In this document: piece after piece, positions 36,111-48,558 of the stretch
Layout of the letters: each line of letters starts with the position of its first letter
Numbering within the stretch: the first letter of the stretch is position 1
Assembly (NCBI GenBank): GCA_027943335.1
Contig: BSBK01008435.1
Location: 496,001-560,000 of the forward strand
Length of the DNA: 64,000 bases
Source: Chamaecyparis obtusa
Lineage: Eukaryota > Streptophyta > Pinopsida > Cupressales > Cupressaceae
Reading direction: 5' to 3'
Translations under genes and position numbers: made by a program
The notes under the pieces: model-generated
Told to the model about the DNA's origin: nothing
The model's database searches: none
What the model saw: only the letters and a program-made list of their open reading frames with translations

Positions 36111-38919
36111 CGGGGAATTCCATGATTAGTGGATAGGCATCCACCAGTGGTGCTTCTGCTAGCTGATCGGCAATGACTTGCCCTTTGATTGCTTTGCGAT
36201 CTATATACTGAATGTCAAATTCACTGAGTAACATGACCCATTTTTCCATACGGCCTGTGAGGGTTGTCCTTGATAACAGATACTTAAGAGGATCCACCTT
36301 TGATATGAGCTTGATTGTGTGGCTAAGCATGTAATGTCTAAGTTTTTGAGTGGCAAAGACCACTGCTAGGAATGCTTTCTCCATGGGTGAATAGTTAAGC
36401 TCATAGCCCACAAGAGTGTGACTGATGTAGTAGACAGCTCGTTCTTTGTTTTCATCATCATGCTGTGCTAGGAGTGCCCCTAGTACTGTAGCTGTTGTTG
36501 AGATGTAAAGGATGAGTGGGCATCCTGGAATTGGTGGTACTAGGATTGGAGCATTAGCTAGATACTCCTTGAGCTTATCAAAGCTTCTTTGACATATGGG
36601 ATCCCACTTGAAGTTGGTGTCTTTGCATAAGAGATGTGAGAAGGGTTGGCACTTGTCTGCTAGTTGCGAGATGAACCGCCGAACTAATTGAAGCTTGCCC
36701 TGTAGGCTTCTGAGCTATTTGATATTTCTTGGTGGAGGCATCTCTGTTATTTCTTTTACCTTTTTAGGATCGATCTCTATGCCTCGTCTAGAGACGATGA
36801 AGCCTAGAAGCTTGCCAGATGTTACGCCAAAGACACATTTCTTAGGATTTAACTTTAAGCCATAATGATTCAGATGATCAAATACACGCTCTAGGATGTT
36901 GAGGTGCTCATCTCTTGTTTTGGATTTTGCAAGGATATCATCCACATAGTCCTCAAGGATCTTGTGGATCATGTCATGGAAGATTACTGTCATTGCTCTC
37001 TGATATGTGGCCCCTGCATTCTTTAGCCCAAATGGCATCATGTTGTAGCAGAAGGTACCCCATGGGGTTGTGAATGCCATTTTATGTTGATCTGCTTCTG
37101 CTATATGAATCTGATTGTAGCTTGAAAATCCATCCATGAGTGATAGCATTTCATGACCCACTATAAGATCTAAGATCATGTCTATGTTAGGTAGTGGGAA
37201 ATCATCTTTAGGACATGCCTTGTTCAAGTCCCTAAAATTAGTACAGATTCTAATGTCGCCAGAAGGCTTTGTGACTGGCACCATGTTAGAGATCCACTCT
37301 GAATAATCTATTGCTCTGATGATCTTAGCTTGGAGGAGCTTCTCAAGCTCTACTTTGACGAGCAATGCTACCTTTGGATGCATTTTCCTTAGCTTCTGCT
37401 TCACTGGCTTGACGTTTGGATCTACTGATAGGTGATGAACAACAAGGTTTGGATCAAGCCCAGGCATATGGGCGTATGACCATGCAAAGTTGATAATGGA
37501 TTCCTTGAGCAAGGCACTGAGAGCGATTTCTTCTCCTTTTGTTAGGTTGACTGCAATGTAGGTGATCCTTGGACATTCTTCTGTTCCCAAGTTGATTGAC
37601 TTGGTTTCCTCTATGATGATTGGAGATTGCTCTGGTCTATAATCTTGGATAGTGGGAAGAGGCAAGGCTTCATCTTCTAGCGCAAGAATTGCCAGGTTTT
37701 CACTAGAAGATACGCCCTTTATTTTTACTATTTTGGAATCAGAATGTGCCCCAAGGGGGTTTTCACATAAAGACTCATGATGTTCTTTTGCTATTTCATT
37801 TTTGTGACTAAAGCTTGCCTCTTCCCCAAAATATCCTTCTGGGTGAAGCTGATAGACAGAGGTTGATGTTGGATCCTGATTGCTTGCTGGACCTGATGCC
37901 CCCATGAATTCTAGGAGTGCTTGTGAGCTTTGGAACTTGTCGATGTGTGCGATGCTTGGTTGGTCCCAATCTATGAGGTCAGGTTTTGTGAGGGGAAGAT
38001 CTATGAGGTTAATGGAGAGTTGTTGGAGAACAGAAGTCCCCAGGAGGGTGTCATCGGCAAAGATATCATCGTAGGATCGGATGTCTTTCTCTTCGGGGAT
38101 GTCTTCGATTTCCATGAGGTCATCCTGGCTATTCAAAAAGTTCACGTTGGTCATGTTAGTGTCCGCAGTTGTGGTATTGGGCTCTTGTTCAAGTAGGTGA
38201 GAGGTATTAAAGCCAAGTCCTTGCTGTTCTGGATTTTGGGATGGTATGATAGGAAACAAATTTTTGTCCTCTTGTGGTCCTAGACCACCACCTTGATAGT
38301 TATAGTGTTCTGTGACATTTTTGTAGGGGATTGGATATTTCTCTTTGAAGTACTCAAGAAGTTGTGTGTCACATGATGGGGGATCTTTGTATAACCATTT
38401 GTTAATATCTGGATCCATTTCTTTGCTGTTGATGGTACCATGAGACTCAAAAGTCATGTTTCCGATTTGCTTGAGCTTATAATGTTCCTCAACAGGCTTG
38501 TTTTGACAACTTGGGTGCCCTTGAGTATGTGGATCACGTGGAAGAGCCCCTACAGCAAATGCATCACTGAGGCTATATTCACCACAACCCTGGTTGTTGA
38601 TCTTGACGGATGATAAGGTGGAAGAGAGGATGGTCTCTGGATCGCGATGGGATTGGGATGAACTAGCAATAGAAGTACCAATATCGGTTCCAGGACAATG
38701 AGTAGAATGAGGGAAAGATGCTTCCATCGCACGACAGTATGCGAAGGGGTTAGGATCAGCGTGGATGGTAACCTCAGTGCCTTGATGTGGAAACTTGATG
38801 CACTGATGGTAATTAGATGGTACAACCCTAATGGAATGGATCCATGGGTGGCTGAGAAGAATATTAAATGGTAGGTCGAGATCAACAACGTGGCAGATAG
38901 TATCTTGCGTTGCTGGGCC
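36111..38919 (-). pseudogene. D reverse transcriptase and RNase H
   Basis: A spacer rich in acidic residues (from the protease to about 37600) precedes the RT: FAWSYAHMPGLDPNLV, VKQKLRKMHP, IRICTNFRDLNKACPKDD, LMDGFSSYNQI, MMPFGLKNAGATYQRAM and the active site YVDD at about 36937-36948. A TAG at 36715 falls just after PPPRNIK. RNase H follows in the same frame, with TTATVLGALLAQHDD, then GYELNYSPMEKAFLA and HTIKLISKVDPLKYLLS. The usual first Asp position in ILYISTTATV is Ser, so the RNase H active site may be impaired. RT catalytic residues are intact. Confidence 0.92.
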
Positions 38920-38922
38920 TAG

Positions 38923-40080
38923 CTAGATAGGCAAGGTGATAGTACCTTCAGAGGTACACTCCAAGTTATCATATGCTTTGATGGTGATCATCTCATGTTG
39001 TATGTCGGCCTCCGTGAACCTGATCTTCTTGATGAATTTTAATGTGCACAAGTTGAGGGCTGAGCCATTATCTATTAAAACCCATTTGATGGCAAAGTCT
39101 CTGACCATGACGGCAATGTGGAGAGGGACAGTATGGTCAAGAGCGACATCTGGTATATCATATTCTTTGAAGGATAAGGCACATGCTGCTGATAGGTGTC
39201 CCACAAGAGTTTCAAACTGAGTTGTGTTAATATCTGTGGGGACATGGCCTTCTTTTAGAGCTTTGTCCAGGATCTCCTGATGGATAGGTGATGTGCGGAG
39301 CAAATCCAAGATAGATATTTGGGCTGGCATGTTCCCAAGATGCTCTATGATATTGTATTGTGCACTTGGTGCATTATGCTGTGTTGCGCATGCATTTGAT
39401 GCTAGCCTGGTGTTAGACTATGCTGTGGATGCAGTAGACGTTGGCCTTGGAGGAGCAGTTGATCTCGGAGGAGCACCGGCAACAGTTATCCTACCACTGC
39501 GGGTAGTTGCAGCACATTGTCGATCCGGCCCTCTGACATGGATGGTATTGATGGTGGGCTCATCTTGGATGGGCTCAACTTGAGTTATGCATCCGACATA
39601 CTTGTCATAGTTGATGTAGGCCGCTGTGTGATCTTCTTGCTTGCCTTTGCCATGATTTTGGGGCTGATTGGCGCTGGCTTGATTCTTCCCGACATCGTGT
39701 TGAGGGAACACATTTTGATATATTTGCAAACTGGCATTGGGTGAAGCTTGAGCTGGTGCATCGACCTAGATCTCCTTGCGATCAATGAGATCCTGGATGT
39801 AGTTCTTAAGCCGCATGCACTTCAATGTTGTGTTCCCCTTCACACGATGGTAATCATAGTATTCATTTTCTTTATACCAATCAGACTTTGGTGCGTTGTC
39901 ATCCTTTTGTGGGATGGGCGGATATGTGATCATATTTGCTTTGGCTAGCCGATAAAAGATCTGATCCAGAGGCTCACCCAAAGGTGTGAAATTCCTCTTT
40001 GGATTGTTCTGATTGTTGGGCTTGTTCTGCCTTGGGGCAATGTTAACTGTGTTAACAGGATTGCCTTGACGTGCTGGCTG
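38923..40080 (-). pseudogene. D Gag end and aspartic protease
   Basis: After the TAG at 40084 the frame continues with a Gag tail containing WYKENEYYDYHRVKGNTT (H and Y/C positions like a degenerate knuckle, CMRLKNYI), then stops at 39766 and 39418. The protease follows, with VLIDNGSALNLCTL at about 39072 and IQHEMITIKAYDN. The DNGSA form of the active site is common in plant Ty3/gypsy. The closing stop is TAG at 38923, right after TITLPI; reading continues (LPFNILLSHPWIH) into the RT spacer. Confidence 0.82.
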
Positions 40081-40083
40081 TTG

Positions 40084-42551
40084 CTATTGGTATTGCTGCT
40101 GATACTGTTGCACAGGTGGCTGATGAGCTTGAGGAGGCTGCTGATAAATAGGTGCTTGATATGCGGGAGCTGGTGGTTGCTGATAGATGGGTGCTTGTGG
40201 TAGTTGGTATGTTTGAGCTGGTGTAGGACTAGCCACAATGAATTGTACATTCTTAGTGTTAGTGGCTCCATCTATAACAACATTCTTGTTACGATTCCAG
40301 TAACAGGATTTATCATTGTTGGGTTTGTTCTTGGAATCATCCTTGAAGTGACGAATAGTGCCTTCGTCTAGGAGAGCTTTCTCGATGCCTATGCCTTTGC
40401 TCTTGATGTCTTGGTATGTCTGGAGATAGTTCATTCGCATGTGATGGGATAGCTTTGGATGCAGGTTATCAATGAAGATCTTTGTTAGATGCTTCTCTGG
40501 TGGCTGATATGATAACCTGGTTGTAAGATTCTGCAATCTTCGCAAGTATTCTGCAAGGCTTTCTCCATCTTTTTGCTTTGAGTTGCATAGGTCTAGCAAG
40601 GACAACTCATTCTCCACATTATGGGCATAGTGTGTGATGAACTTCTCAGAGAGTTTAGCAAAGGTTTTTATTGTCCCATGTGGTATTTTGTAAAACCACT
40701 CAATAGTAGTTCCTCCCAAGCTCTTGGGAAACAGGCGCAGGAGATAGTTATCACTGTAAGCCACTTCTTGGCATGCCATGTAGAACTCTTTGATATGATT
40801 TACTGGATCTCCTTTCCCCCGATACTTGTCGAACTTGGGCATCTCAAAATGCTTAGGGAAAGGGATAGTTGCTATAGACCGATCGAAGGGATATGAGCAC
40901 ACCTCTTCGAACTTGTATGTTTTATTCTCTGTTCCACTTTGTAGCTCCTTTAGAACATTTTTCATTGCTTACCACTTAGCATTGAGTGGCGAGGGAACTG
41001 GGACTTCTACTTGTGATGGAAGTTGTGGAACTGGATATGGCGCTTGTTGTGGATAAATGGGTTGGAACTGATTTTGGGGCAATGGTTGCTGGGGATATTG
41101 CTGGTGTGGCATAGGGGGATATTGTGGTAAATGATATGGAACCACTTGATGTTGTTGGGCTGCTTGCTGTTGTTGAACTGGCGGTTGTTGTGGGACTGCT
41201 TGCTGATATTGGACATTTGGAACTTGCTGTTGTAACTGATGGGTGGGAACTTGTTGTTGCTGGGGGATGATAGGGTTTTGTTGCTGAGGCTGATAGCAAG
41301 GGACTTGCTGTTTTTGAGGAATGATGGTTATTTTCTAAAAGGGGACATGTGGTTGCTGTGGGGGAGACTGTTGGAATGATGCTACTTGTGGGTATGATGG
41401 TGGTAGTTGCTGAGGTTGGCTTTGGGTTTGGCTGATATAAGCTGGGTGCATGCCTGTGTTACTTAGAGGTGGAACAGATGTGGGGAAGCTAGAAGAAAAG
41501 GGTGATGGGGTAAGATAGCTGGGGAAAGTTGGCTGTTGAGGTGGTGGAACTTGCTGGAAGGTATTTGGGATTTGGGACGAATAGCTTGAAGCCGGCGGTG
41601 GTTGGGGTAGTTGCTGCTGTGCTGCTTGGGCGAAGGCGGTTTGTTGACTTGCAACCATAGATGTAGGGGATTGAGATGGGATCCCCCATGCCTTCATTTC
41701 TTCTTGTGTAAGTCCCCACTGAGAGCTTGTGTTAGGGTGCACTGCAGCGGATGATGGAATGGTAGGAGCAACGGGAGCTTGGGACATGAATGATGTTTGA
41801 GAGAAAGGAGCTTGTTGAGGTTGTGGTTGAGCGGATGCTTGTGAGGAGGAAAATGAAGGAAACACCCAAGAGAAAGATGAGGTTGGAATAGGAAGCGATT
41901 GTGCTAACCCCAAAGAAGAAGGTACGGGTGCTTGGGGGGTGAAGGGTGACGGTGCTCCTTTGATGGTGAAAGGCGTTGCTTGACTTGCGGATGGCGGCGG
42001 TGTAAAAGCTTGTGTGAGAGGTGGAAGCTGACTTTGGGTTTGGATTTGGGCTTGGGCAGCCATAGTAGATGATGAAGCAAAAGGGGTAGGAGATGGAGCG
42101 GATGGCGCTACAGCTTGTGTTGTGGGACTGGCGAGGCTTCCTTGCAAGAAAAGGGGAATGGTGGAAAGCTCTTGGGGTGTTTGCATGATAGGATCAGGGA
42201 ATGATTGGTCAAACGGAGAATATGCTTGTGCTGGAACTTGGATTGTTTTGATGGGGATGCGTGGATAGAGAGATGGTGGGATGGAGGTACTTTCTGGCAG
42301 AAGTGGGCAAATGTGCTTTGCTGATGTTGTGGTACAAGGGCATTGGTCGCTGGTGGGTTTTTTGGAGGATTTGCAAATGCTTGGATTACCAACGGGGATG
42401 AAGGGATGTTTGGATCTTCACATGGGTTATTGGCTTGGATCTGGGGATTGTAGGTCATCATGGCATTGGTGAAAAGGTTGGGATCAGATGAGGTTGTTGG
42501 TGGATAAGGATTCATGCTTCTTCTTTTCTGAGATCTGGTCTCAATAGGCAT
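40084..42551 (-). pseudogene. D Gag protein
   Basis: Likely start ATG at 42551 (MPIETRSQKRRSMNP). One frameshift near 42260-42290 moves into the frame used by all of the rest of the polyprotein down to 34324. The N-terminal half is a low-complexity Pro/Gln/Ser region (about 42260-40975) with runs of QQQ and PQQPP. The capsid-like domain follows: FEMPKFDKYRGKGDPVNHI, CQEVAYSDNYLLRLFPKSL, TIEWFYKIP, SLAEYLRRLQNLTTRL. A second Gln/Pro-rich region ends near 40084. Stops are TAG at 41335 and TAA at 40969. The retrotransposon Gag domain is clear; the long Q/P region is typical of some Tat Gags. Confidence 0.85.
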
Positions 42552-45010
42552 GGAGATGCAAGTGCTAAATGTATGCAAGATGTTTGGCTAAAAGATGTTG
42601 ATGGATGCAAAGTTGATGAACTTCTAAAGATGATGACTTCTAAGATGCAAATGCAAAGATAGGGATCAAGATGGCGATGATGGAAGCTGGATGGAATGGA
42701 TATGGATCAAGACGGTGGAGGAAAGATAGGTTGCTGGTGGAAAGCTGGTGAAAGATTACTGAGCGGTCAACAAATGAGCTGCTATTTTTCCCAAATGGAG
42801 GATCAGAGATATGATGGGGTCAACCTAAAATAGACTGATGATCTTCAATCAACAAGTTTCTTATCAATGCACTCTAATCTCTTGCTCGAGATGATGGCTA
42901 TGCAAGGACAAGGTTTGATTTCTTTATGACAACACGTTGTGTCAAAAAAGAGGATGATGGTCTCTGATCTTGGATATAGGATAGGAACAACTCAAAAGGT
43001 AGAACACTAAGTGTTGGTGGATCTCTAGATTTGGAACAAAAGATGATGGATCTACTGGAAAGATATGGAAAGCTGATGGGGGGAATGCTGGTGGAAAAGG
43101 TTTTGAAGGGTGAAGGGACAATGCTCTAGAAGGATGATGCAAGTGCAAATGACAAGGACTGATTCTAAAATGCTGGTAGGAGGATGAATGCAAATGCAAC
43201 TAAGGTTTTGATTAATGATGCAAAGATGAAAGCTAGAATGAAACTAAGATGCAAGGCTGTTTGAGACAAGATTTCAAGATCTGAAGATGGAACAAGACAT
43301 GAACAAGGATTTGGCTAATCTTCTGGCTCAAGGTTGACAAAGTGATGGTTAACTCGGAAATGGAAGGTGAACTGTTTGATGCGGGCGTTATGGGCAATGT
43401 TCTCAAGTCTGGCTTGGGATTTTTCCTATGCTTGGGTTGCTTGGATAATGGATTGATAGGTCTTGGTGTTCTTCTTGGCAACTTTTCGCTCTTGATAGGC
43501 TTGGGTTTTGGGCAACTTTGCTTTAGGATGTTTGCTCTTGCTGGGCATCACTTTGGAAAAGAGGCTTCTGATTTTGAGGCAAAGGTTTCCAATGGCAAAA
43601 GTTAAAGTCAAAGCAATCTCCGCAAGGGACAAAGCAACCTTGCGGGATACAAACAAAGACAACTGACTCTGACAAAGCTTTGAAAGTGTATGTTTCAACA
43701 AGTGTTTTCACGGAGTCTTTGACTATCAAGCTCTTCAAATAGATCTACCTAAGGAAGGTGAGTATCAAAATCACTTGCCCACAGCTTGGTATCTCCCAGA
43801 AGGGAATACAAACGGTGAGTAATCTTGAGGCGACCCGGTAAACCCCTTGCAATCCTTGCACAAGGATTTTGATACTTTCAGATGTAGATAAGGTAGCCTC
43901 TATTTTATCAGGTTTTTAATAGTTCCATGGTTTCTCCATACCCGGTTTTTCTGATCATCTGTGACTCACTTAAGAGCCTTGCCAATAATGCTGGGGGAGA
44001 GGAATGTTTACCATCCCCAGACACGTGTTTGGCACGAACGCCCGGTGATTAAGAGATATAAGTGATTCTTTTGGACTTCACTTATTTGTATACCGGCCGG
44101 AGGGGATACCGGTTTGAGGTCGTTCTCTGAGGAGGAAGCGCTTCTCCTTGGACAGGCCTCGCTAAAAGTAGAACAGGTGAACTTGTCCAAGTTCAAATGT
44201 TCCACATTGCTTACTCTAACAAGGATTATGCAAGAATTGAAAAACTCCTACATGCACATCAAGCAGATTTTGTTCATTTTCCCAAATTTGATTAAGTGAT
44301 GTTTGAACTTTGAAATGAAGACACTCGTGATTAGATTTTGATTTGTTCTTTTCTCCAAAAAGTAAATCGAGCGTTTGCAAGTTTTTTGACTTGGGCATTC
44401 AAGATTGAGTGTGCGTGTTGATTAAGAACTTTTTAAAAAAGCTTTGTTTTGATCTATAAGGCATTCAAGATTGTGTTTGCTTTTCAAATGGAAAATGACG
44501 CTTTAGGACCTAAGTTCTTCCTTTTAGCTTCATTCAAGATTTTGTTTTGACTCGTTTGAATGCAGATTTGATGTTTTTTTTATGCCCAAAAAGATATGAT
44601 CATTCCTACTTTGCATGAATGCATTGTTAAAAATCCTTGATGTTGCAAGGATGCAAATGCCTTGATTAATTTTTTTGTTTTGTTTGTTAGAACAAATTTT
44701 GCAAATTTTAGTCCTTAATGCATTCAAGAATGATTTGGGGGTTCATTTTAAGCACTAAAATAAGGTGTGTATGATTTTGCTTCCTTATGGATTTTATTAT
44801 TATTTTTGAAAAAAAATGGCCATGACCTCCTTGCTAGAAGAAGAAGAAGAAAGGAGACGGAATAGAAGAAGAATATAGACAAGAAGAGGAAGAAGAATAT
44901 AGACAAGAAGAAGAAGAATGGATCTAAGTGCTACGTCCACCTATAAGCTTTGAAAAACCTGAAAATTGTCTAAAACTCATCAGAATGTTTGCAAAGAACC
45001 CGTGAAGTGG
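42552..45010 (-). other. D 5' leader, non-coding
   Basis: 2.4 kb between primer site and Gag with no supported ORF. It contains a GAA/GAAGAA-rich purine tract on the + strand at about 44829-44920 (two near-copies of GAATATAGACAAGAAGA). It also has four loose copies of a CATTCAAGATT word between 44390 and 44545. Many short 'GATGCAAATGCAAAGAT' words occur at 42540-43250. Long leaders are usual in Tat/Ogre elements. Confidence 0.6.
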
Positions 45011-45028
45011 GTCCCACCGGGCGTGCCA
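45011..45028 (-). other. D primer-binding site
   Basis: On the minus strand, TGGCACGCCCGGTGGGAC begins three bases after the 5' LTR end. Its leading TGG matches a tRNA CCA end. I could not assign the tRNA by eye. Confidence 0.65.
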
Positions 45029-45031
45029 GAA

Positions 45032-46487
45032 TGTAGACTAGGATTTGAGCGTGCACCTAAACTTGTTTTGAAGGCCAAAGACAAACAAACGTCATAGCAT
45101 ATTATCAAATCAAATTTAATGGTAAACAAACTAAAATCAAAGCCACCTCAGTTTAAGCCTAAAACGGATGCGCCCATGCACCATTTGATATGCTTGGATA
45201 CAAATGGATGTGGGTGTGCAAACTCAAGCACTTGGAGCATGCAAATAGGATGATTTGAGGATCAAGAAGACCCAAAATGACACAAAATAGGTATGAGGAA
45301 CCTATTTTGCCTCAAAGGCCTCAAGAACACACAAATATGCAAAGCTAAAAGATGAACTAAGATTGATTAAACAAGAAATGAATCTATGTTAATCCAATTA
45401 AGCTAATTTAAATGTGATTTAAGCTTGAAAATAATCTAAAATGATGAGTTTATGCTTATGCTAGAATGAAAATGGCATTATAACTTTGCTATTGAGTTTG
45501 AGAGTTGAAAGATGATTTGCCTTAGGAAGTGAGGGTATTTATAGGAAAAGGGAAGGGCTTGGTTAAAAAGGATGAGTCAGAGTTAGGGCTAAGGTTAGGG
45601 TTGAGTCAAGGACAAGTGTCCTGACAACTGTCAAGGGAGGATTGAGTTGAAAGTTTGAGGGCATGTGCACAATTTGGTAAATGTGCCCAAGGCCAAGAGG
45701 TGGCAAGGAAGGGATAAGAAGGTCTTAAATGCATAATGAATGCATGTAAGAAAGATAAGGAAGGCTTAAATGCATCTTTAAATGCATTTGCAAGAGGTGG
45801 CCAAGAGGTGGCCATCTTTGTTGACTAAGGAGGATGACTAAGAGGAGGTTAGCATAAGTTTTGGTAAACCTTTTGCTAATGGAATGTGACAAGATTAGAA
45901 AGGGGATTAGGATTAGGATTAGGGGATTTTAGGATTAGGATGGGTGAAGAGGTTGGGTTGAGAAGTTTCTAGAAGAGTCTAGAATTCTCCTAGGTTTTAT
46001 GGAATAAAAGTTTATTCATTCCAAAAGCTTAAGTTTGGGAAAATTTATTGAAATATTTTCAATAAATATGAAAATTAAATATTTAATCTTAATTAAATAT
46101 TTTGAGTTGAGATTAGGGTTAGAAAAGATGGGATTAGCCTTTTAATCGAAATTAAGAAGGGATTAGAAGATTTTGGAAGAGGTTAGTGGTCTTAAGAAAA
46201 TTGGCCAAGTTTTGGTCAAAAAATATATTAATTATTTTTTTGGGGGATTTTTGGTCAATTTATTAATTAAAATAATTAATAAATAGGGGATTAATGTTTA
46301 AATAAGATTTAAACATTTTTGGGAGGGATTTCTTAATTAAATATTTTTAATTAAGAAAAAGGGATTTAATGACATAAAAATAAATAAATTAATTAAATAA
46401 TTAATTAATTAATAAATGATGATGTCATCAGGGATTTTTCAGAAAATAAAAATACTTTATTTTCTAAAGGATTTTTAGGTGTCTACA
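45032..46487 (-). repeat. D 5' LTR
   Basis: 1,456 bp, about 99% identical to 31327-32781. On the + strand it reads TGTAGACTAGG...AGGTGTCTACA. Most of the differences seen are transitions. Confidence 0.95.
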
Positions 46488-47498
46488 GTGTCCAACCTTG
46501 TTGCATCTATAACATGTTACTCCATTTCTTCTGTTCATATCTTCAGTAGGTTTCTTATCTGCATTGTTAGTATTCCTAAACATTCTACTATTATTATTAT
46601 TCTCAATAAATTTAGATTTCCTACATTCAATATCTCTATATAAAAATGCATGACGGTTATAACAATAACCATTAAGAGGTTTAAATTGCTTACCTGTGCA
46701 ATCTCTCTTCATATGACCAATAGTATTACAAGAAAAACATCTACCTTTGAATTCTCTTTGCATACCTTTGAATGATTCCTCTTGCTTCGGTGATTCTTCT
46801 TCTTTAGGGGTATCTTCAGACTTGTTGATCTCATTAGACTTCTTCTCATCTAAGCTTTCAAATACTTTTAGATCTGGTTCCTTGCTTTCATCATTTGCTT
46901 TAAGAGTGTGGAATCCAAGACCAGTCCTATCATAGAATGGTTTCTAAAAAGATGCTTGTGTATCAATCTTCTCACTAGTTAAATATAACCTTTCAAGTTG
47001 TTGCTTGGATTGAGTCAGTTCACCTTTTACAATCTTGATGTATTTCTCAAGTTTAGCATACTACAAATTGACTTTCTCAAGTTCAGATGTTACATTTCCA
47101 AGTTTAGATTTTAGTCCTTCATTTTTAGTTAATAGACTTTCATTCTTAGATTTCAGATTCACTTCATTCTTGCCATTTCCATCTTTCAATCTAAGCTTCA
47201 AATTTTCTATCTTCAATTCATGCTTAAGGATCTCATTTTCTTTTTCCAAATTGTCATTACAATCTTCAATAAAAACTTCAGATTCTTTTTCAGATCTTAG
47301 ATCTTCCAATTTGTTTTTCAGTTTCTCAATGAGGTTTTTTGCATCATCATATTTTCCTTTCAGAGAGTCTCTTTCATCAGTAAGCATATCAATCTATTCA
47401 AGGGCTTCTTCAAGATTCTTCTATAGTTGATCCATATCCATAGAGATCTTACTCAAGCTGCTAGGCTTTCCTTGAATGATTATTTTCCGAGTAACTAG

Positions 47499-47510
47499 GC
47501 TCTGATACCA
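47499..47510 (-). other. C3 primer-binding site (tRNA-iMet)
   Basis: Minus-strand TGGTATCAGAGC, perfect, two bases inside the 5' LTR end at 47513. Confidence 0.88.
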
Positions 47511-47512
47511 AT

Positions 47513-48558
47513 TGTTAGAAATAGGGAATACTGAGAGGGGGGGGGGGGTGAATCAAGAGTCTACAAACTTTATCTTTTTCCCAATTATGGCTATAATAGA
47601 TTATCTTTACACATGAATAACATAAGAAGCTAAACAACATGCATAGCAATAAAACTAAAGAACTCATAACACATGATTTGTTCTCAAGGAAACCCTGGCC
47701 AAGGGAAAAACCTAGTGGGGATGGTACCCACAAAGATCCACTAATAAAAAGTATCCTATTAAGGATGGTGACCCTGTTAGGATTATATTACAAGCATATA
47801 GTTTATCAGTCTTGATTAAGGGACTATAGGCCTTGTTAGAAGCCTCAACCCTGTTAGGAGTTGGTAGTATAAAATGTGATTGCTAGTTGAGCACATTGCC
47901 CAAACAAGTAATGTACAATATAAACTGATTGCAAAAGAGGTCAAGGTAAATTAACCTTATACTTCTTGCATCAATATCTCTTCACTGATCTTTCACTATT
48001 GCTATTACATATACATCATAGATCTCGCATATTACATTCTTCACAACTCTCTTTCTTACATTTCACAATTATATTTATACAAGTTATTAAGGCTAATAAC
48101 TTTACTTGGTCAGCTGCCATATTATAAAATAACTTTATCTAAGAGTAAACATCTAGGATGTCATCCCTTTATATTGTTAAGTCATTATTTTGATAAACAA
48201 AATAATCCCTTAACTCTTTACTAGTTTTGTTTTCATATTCTGTCCTGTCGGCTTCACACTGTCTTCGGTAAAATTGTCATAACTTCTTCCATACATTCCA
48301 TACTAACTTTCACTCTGAGATGGGTCATCATTAGTCACCATAGAGTCTATGTTTAAGTGCACAAGCATTGAACTCACTCCAGTCAATGTCACAAACAAAA
48401 ACTATGTCCGGGTACACTAGTAAAAATGTTATCTCATACTTAGACAAATTTGCAATGCACTCTGTCATACTTGCTCTCTGAATTGTATGATCTTCATGTG
48501 GATCATATATTGCAATAAGGAGAACATCTATGCAATCAACTCAGCCAAATTGCCAACA
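47513..48558 (-). repeat. C3 5' LTR
   Basis: 1,046 bp. On the + strand it reads TGTTAGAAATAGGGAATACTG...GCCAAATTGCCAACA. The G run is 12 long, against 8 in the 16199-17240 partner. The left side carries the primer site and the right side returns to gypsy A integrase. Confidence 0.93.

Larger units (their letters stand above)
31327..46487 (-). mobile_element. D: complete Tat-type Ty3/gypsy retrotransposon, 15.2 kb
   Basis: LTRs at 31327-32781 and 45032-46487, flanked by a perfect 5-bp duplication GTGTC (31322-31326 and 46488-46492) inside the zinc-knuckle region of C3 Gag. On the minus strand the order is LTR, primer site, 2.4-kb leader, Gag, protease, RT, RNase H, archaeal-type RNase H, integrase, 1.5-kb 3' non-coding stretch, LTR. 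That is the typical Tat/Ogre arrangement. I count about 12 differences between the 1.46-kb LTRs, about 99% identity, so this is the youngest datable insertion here. Confidence 0.95.
30989..47441 (-). pseudogene. C3 Gag-like coiled-coil zinc-knuckle protein, split by D
   Basis: Starts at 47441 (MDMDQL), runs through the coiled coil (MLTDERDSLKGKYDDAKN at 47387) and the knuckle CFSCNTIGHMKRDC near 46740, and breaks at 46488 inside CYRCNKVGH, where D inserted. It resumes at 31326 and ends at 30989 (LST). The middle knuckle is damaged (CYNRHAFLYRDIEC). The TAA found in C1 and C2 after NLEK is Glu here, so C3 is the best copy in this part. A TAG in the first 20 residues is shared with C2 (LE-stop-ID). 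Zinc knuckles suggest RNA binding. Confidence 0.78.
16199..48558 (-). mobile_element. C3: non-autonomous LTR retrotransposon interrupted by C2 and D
   Basis: Minus-strand member of the C family, with its 5' LTR at 47513-48558 and 3' LTR at 16199-17240. Removing D plus its duplication and C2 plus its duplication leaves about 7.26 kb, close to the 7.21 kb of C1. The target duplication in gypsy A is ATTGG (16194-16198) against GTTGG (48559-48563), one mismatch. Contents on the minus strand: primer site, Gag-like ORF (split by D), small ORF, ORF2 (split by C2), two polypurine tracts. No pol domains of its own; the RT and integrase within its span belong to D. Confidence 0.92.

Noticed and set aside
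40976..41299. 107-residue minus-strand ORF rich in Ser/Thr/Ala
   Set aside because: Shadow of the Gln/Pro-rich D Gag frame, which runs through the same bases in another phase.
44829..44921. GAA-rich tract as a coding acidic/Lys region
   Set aside because: Short, broken by stops, in the non-coding leader of D; simple-sequence repeat.
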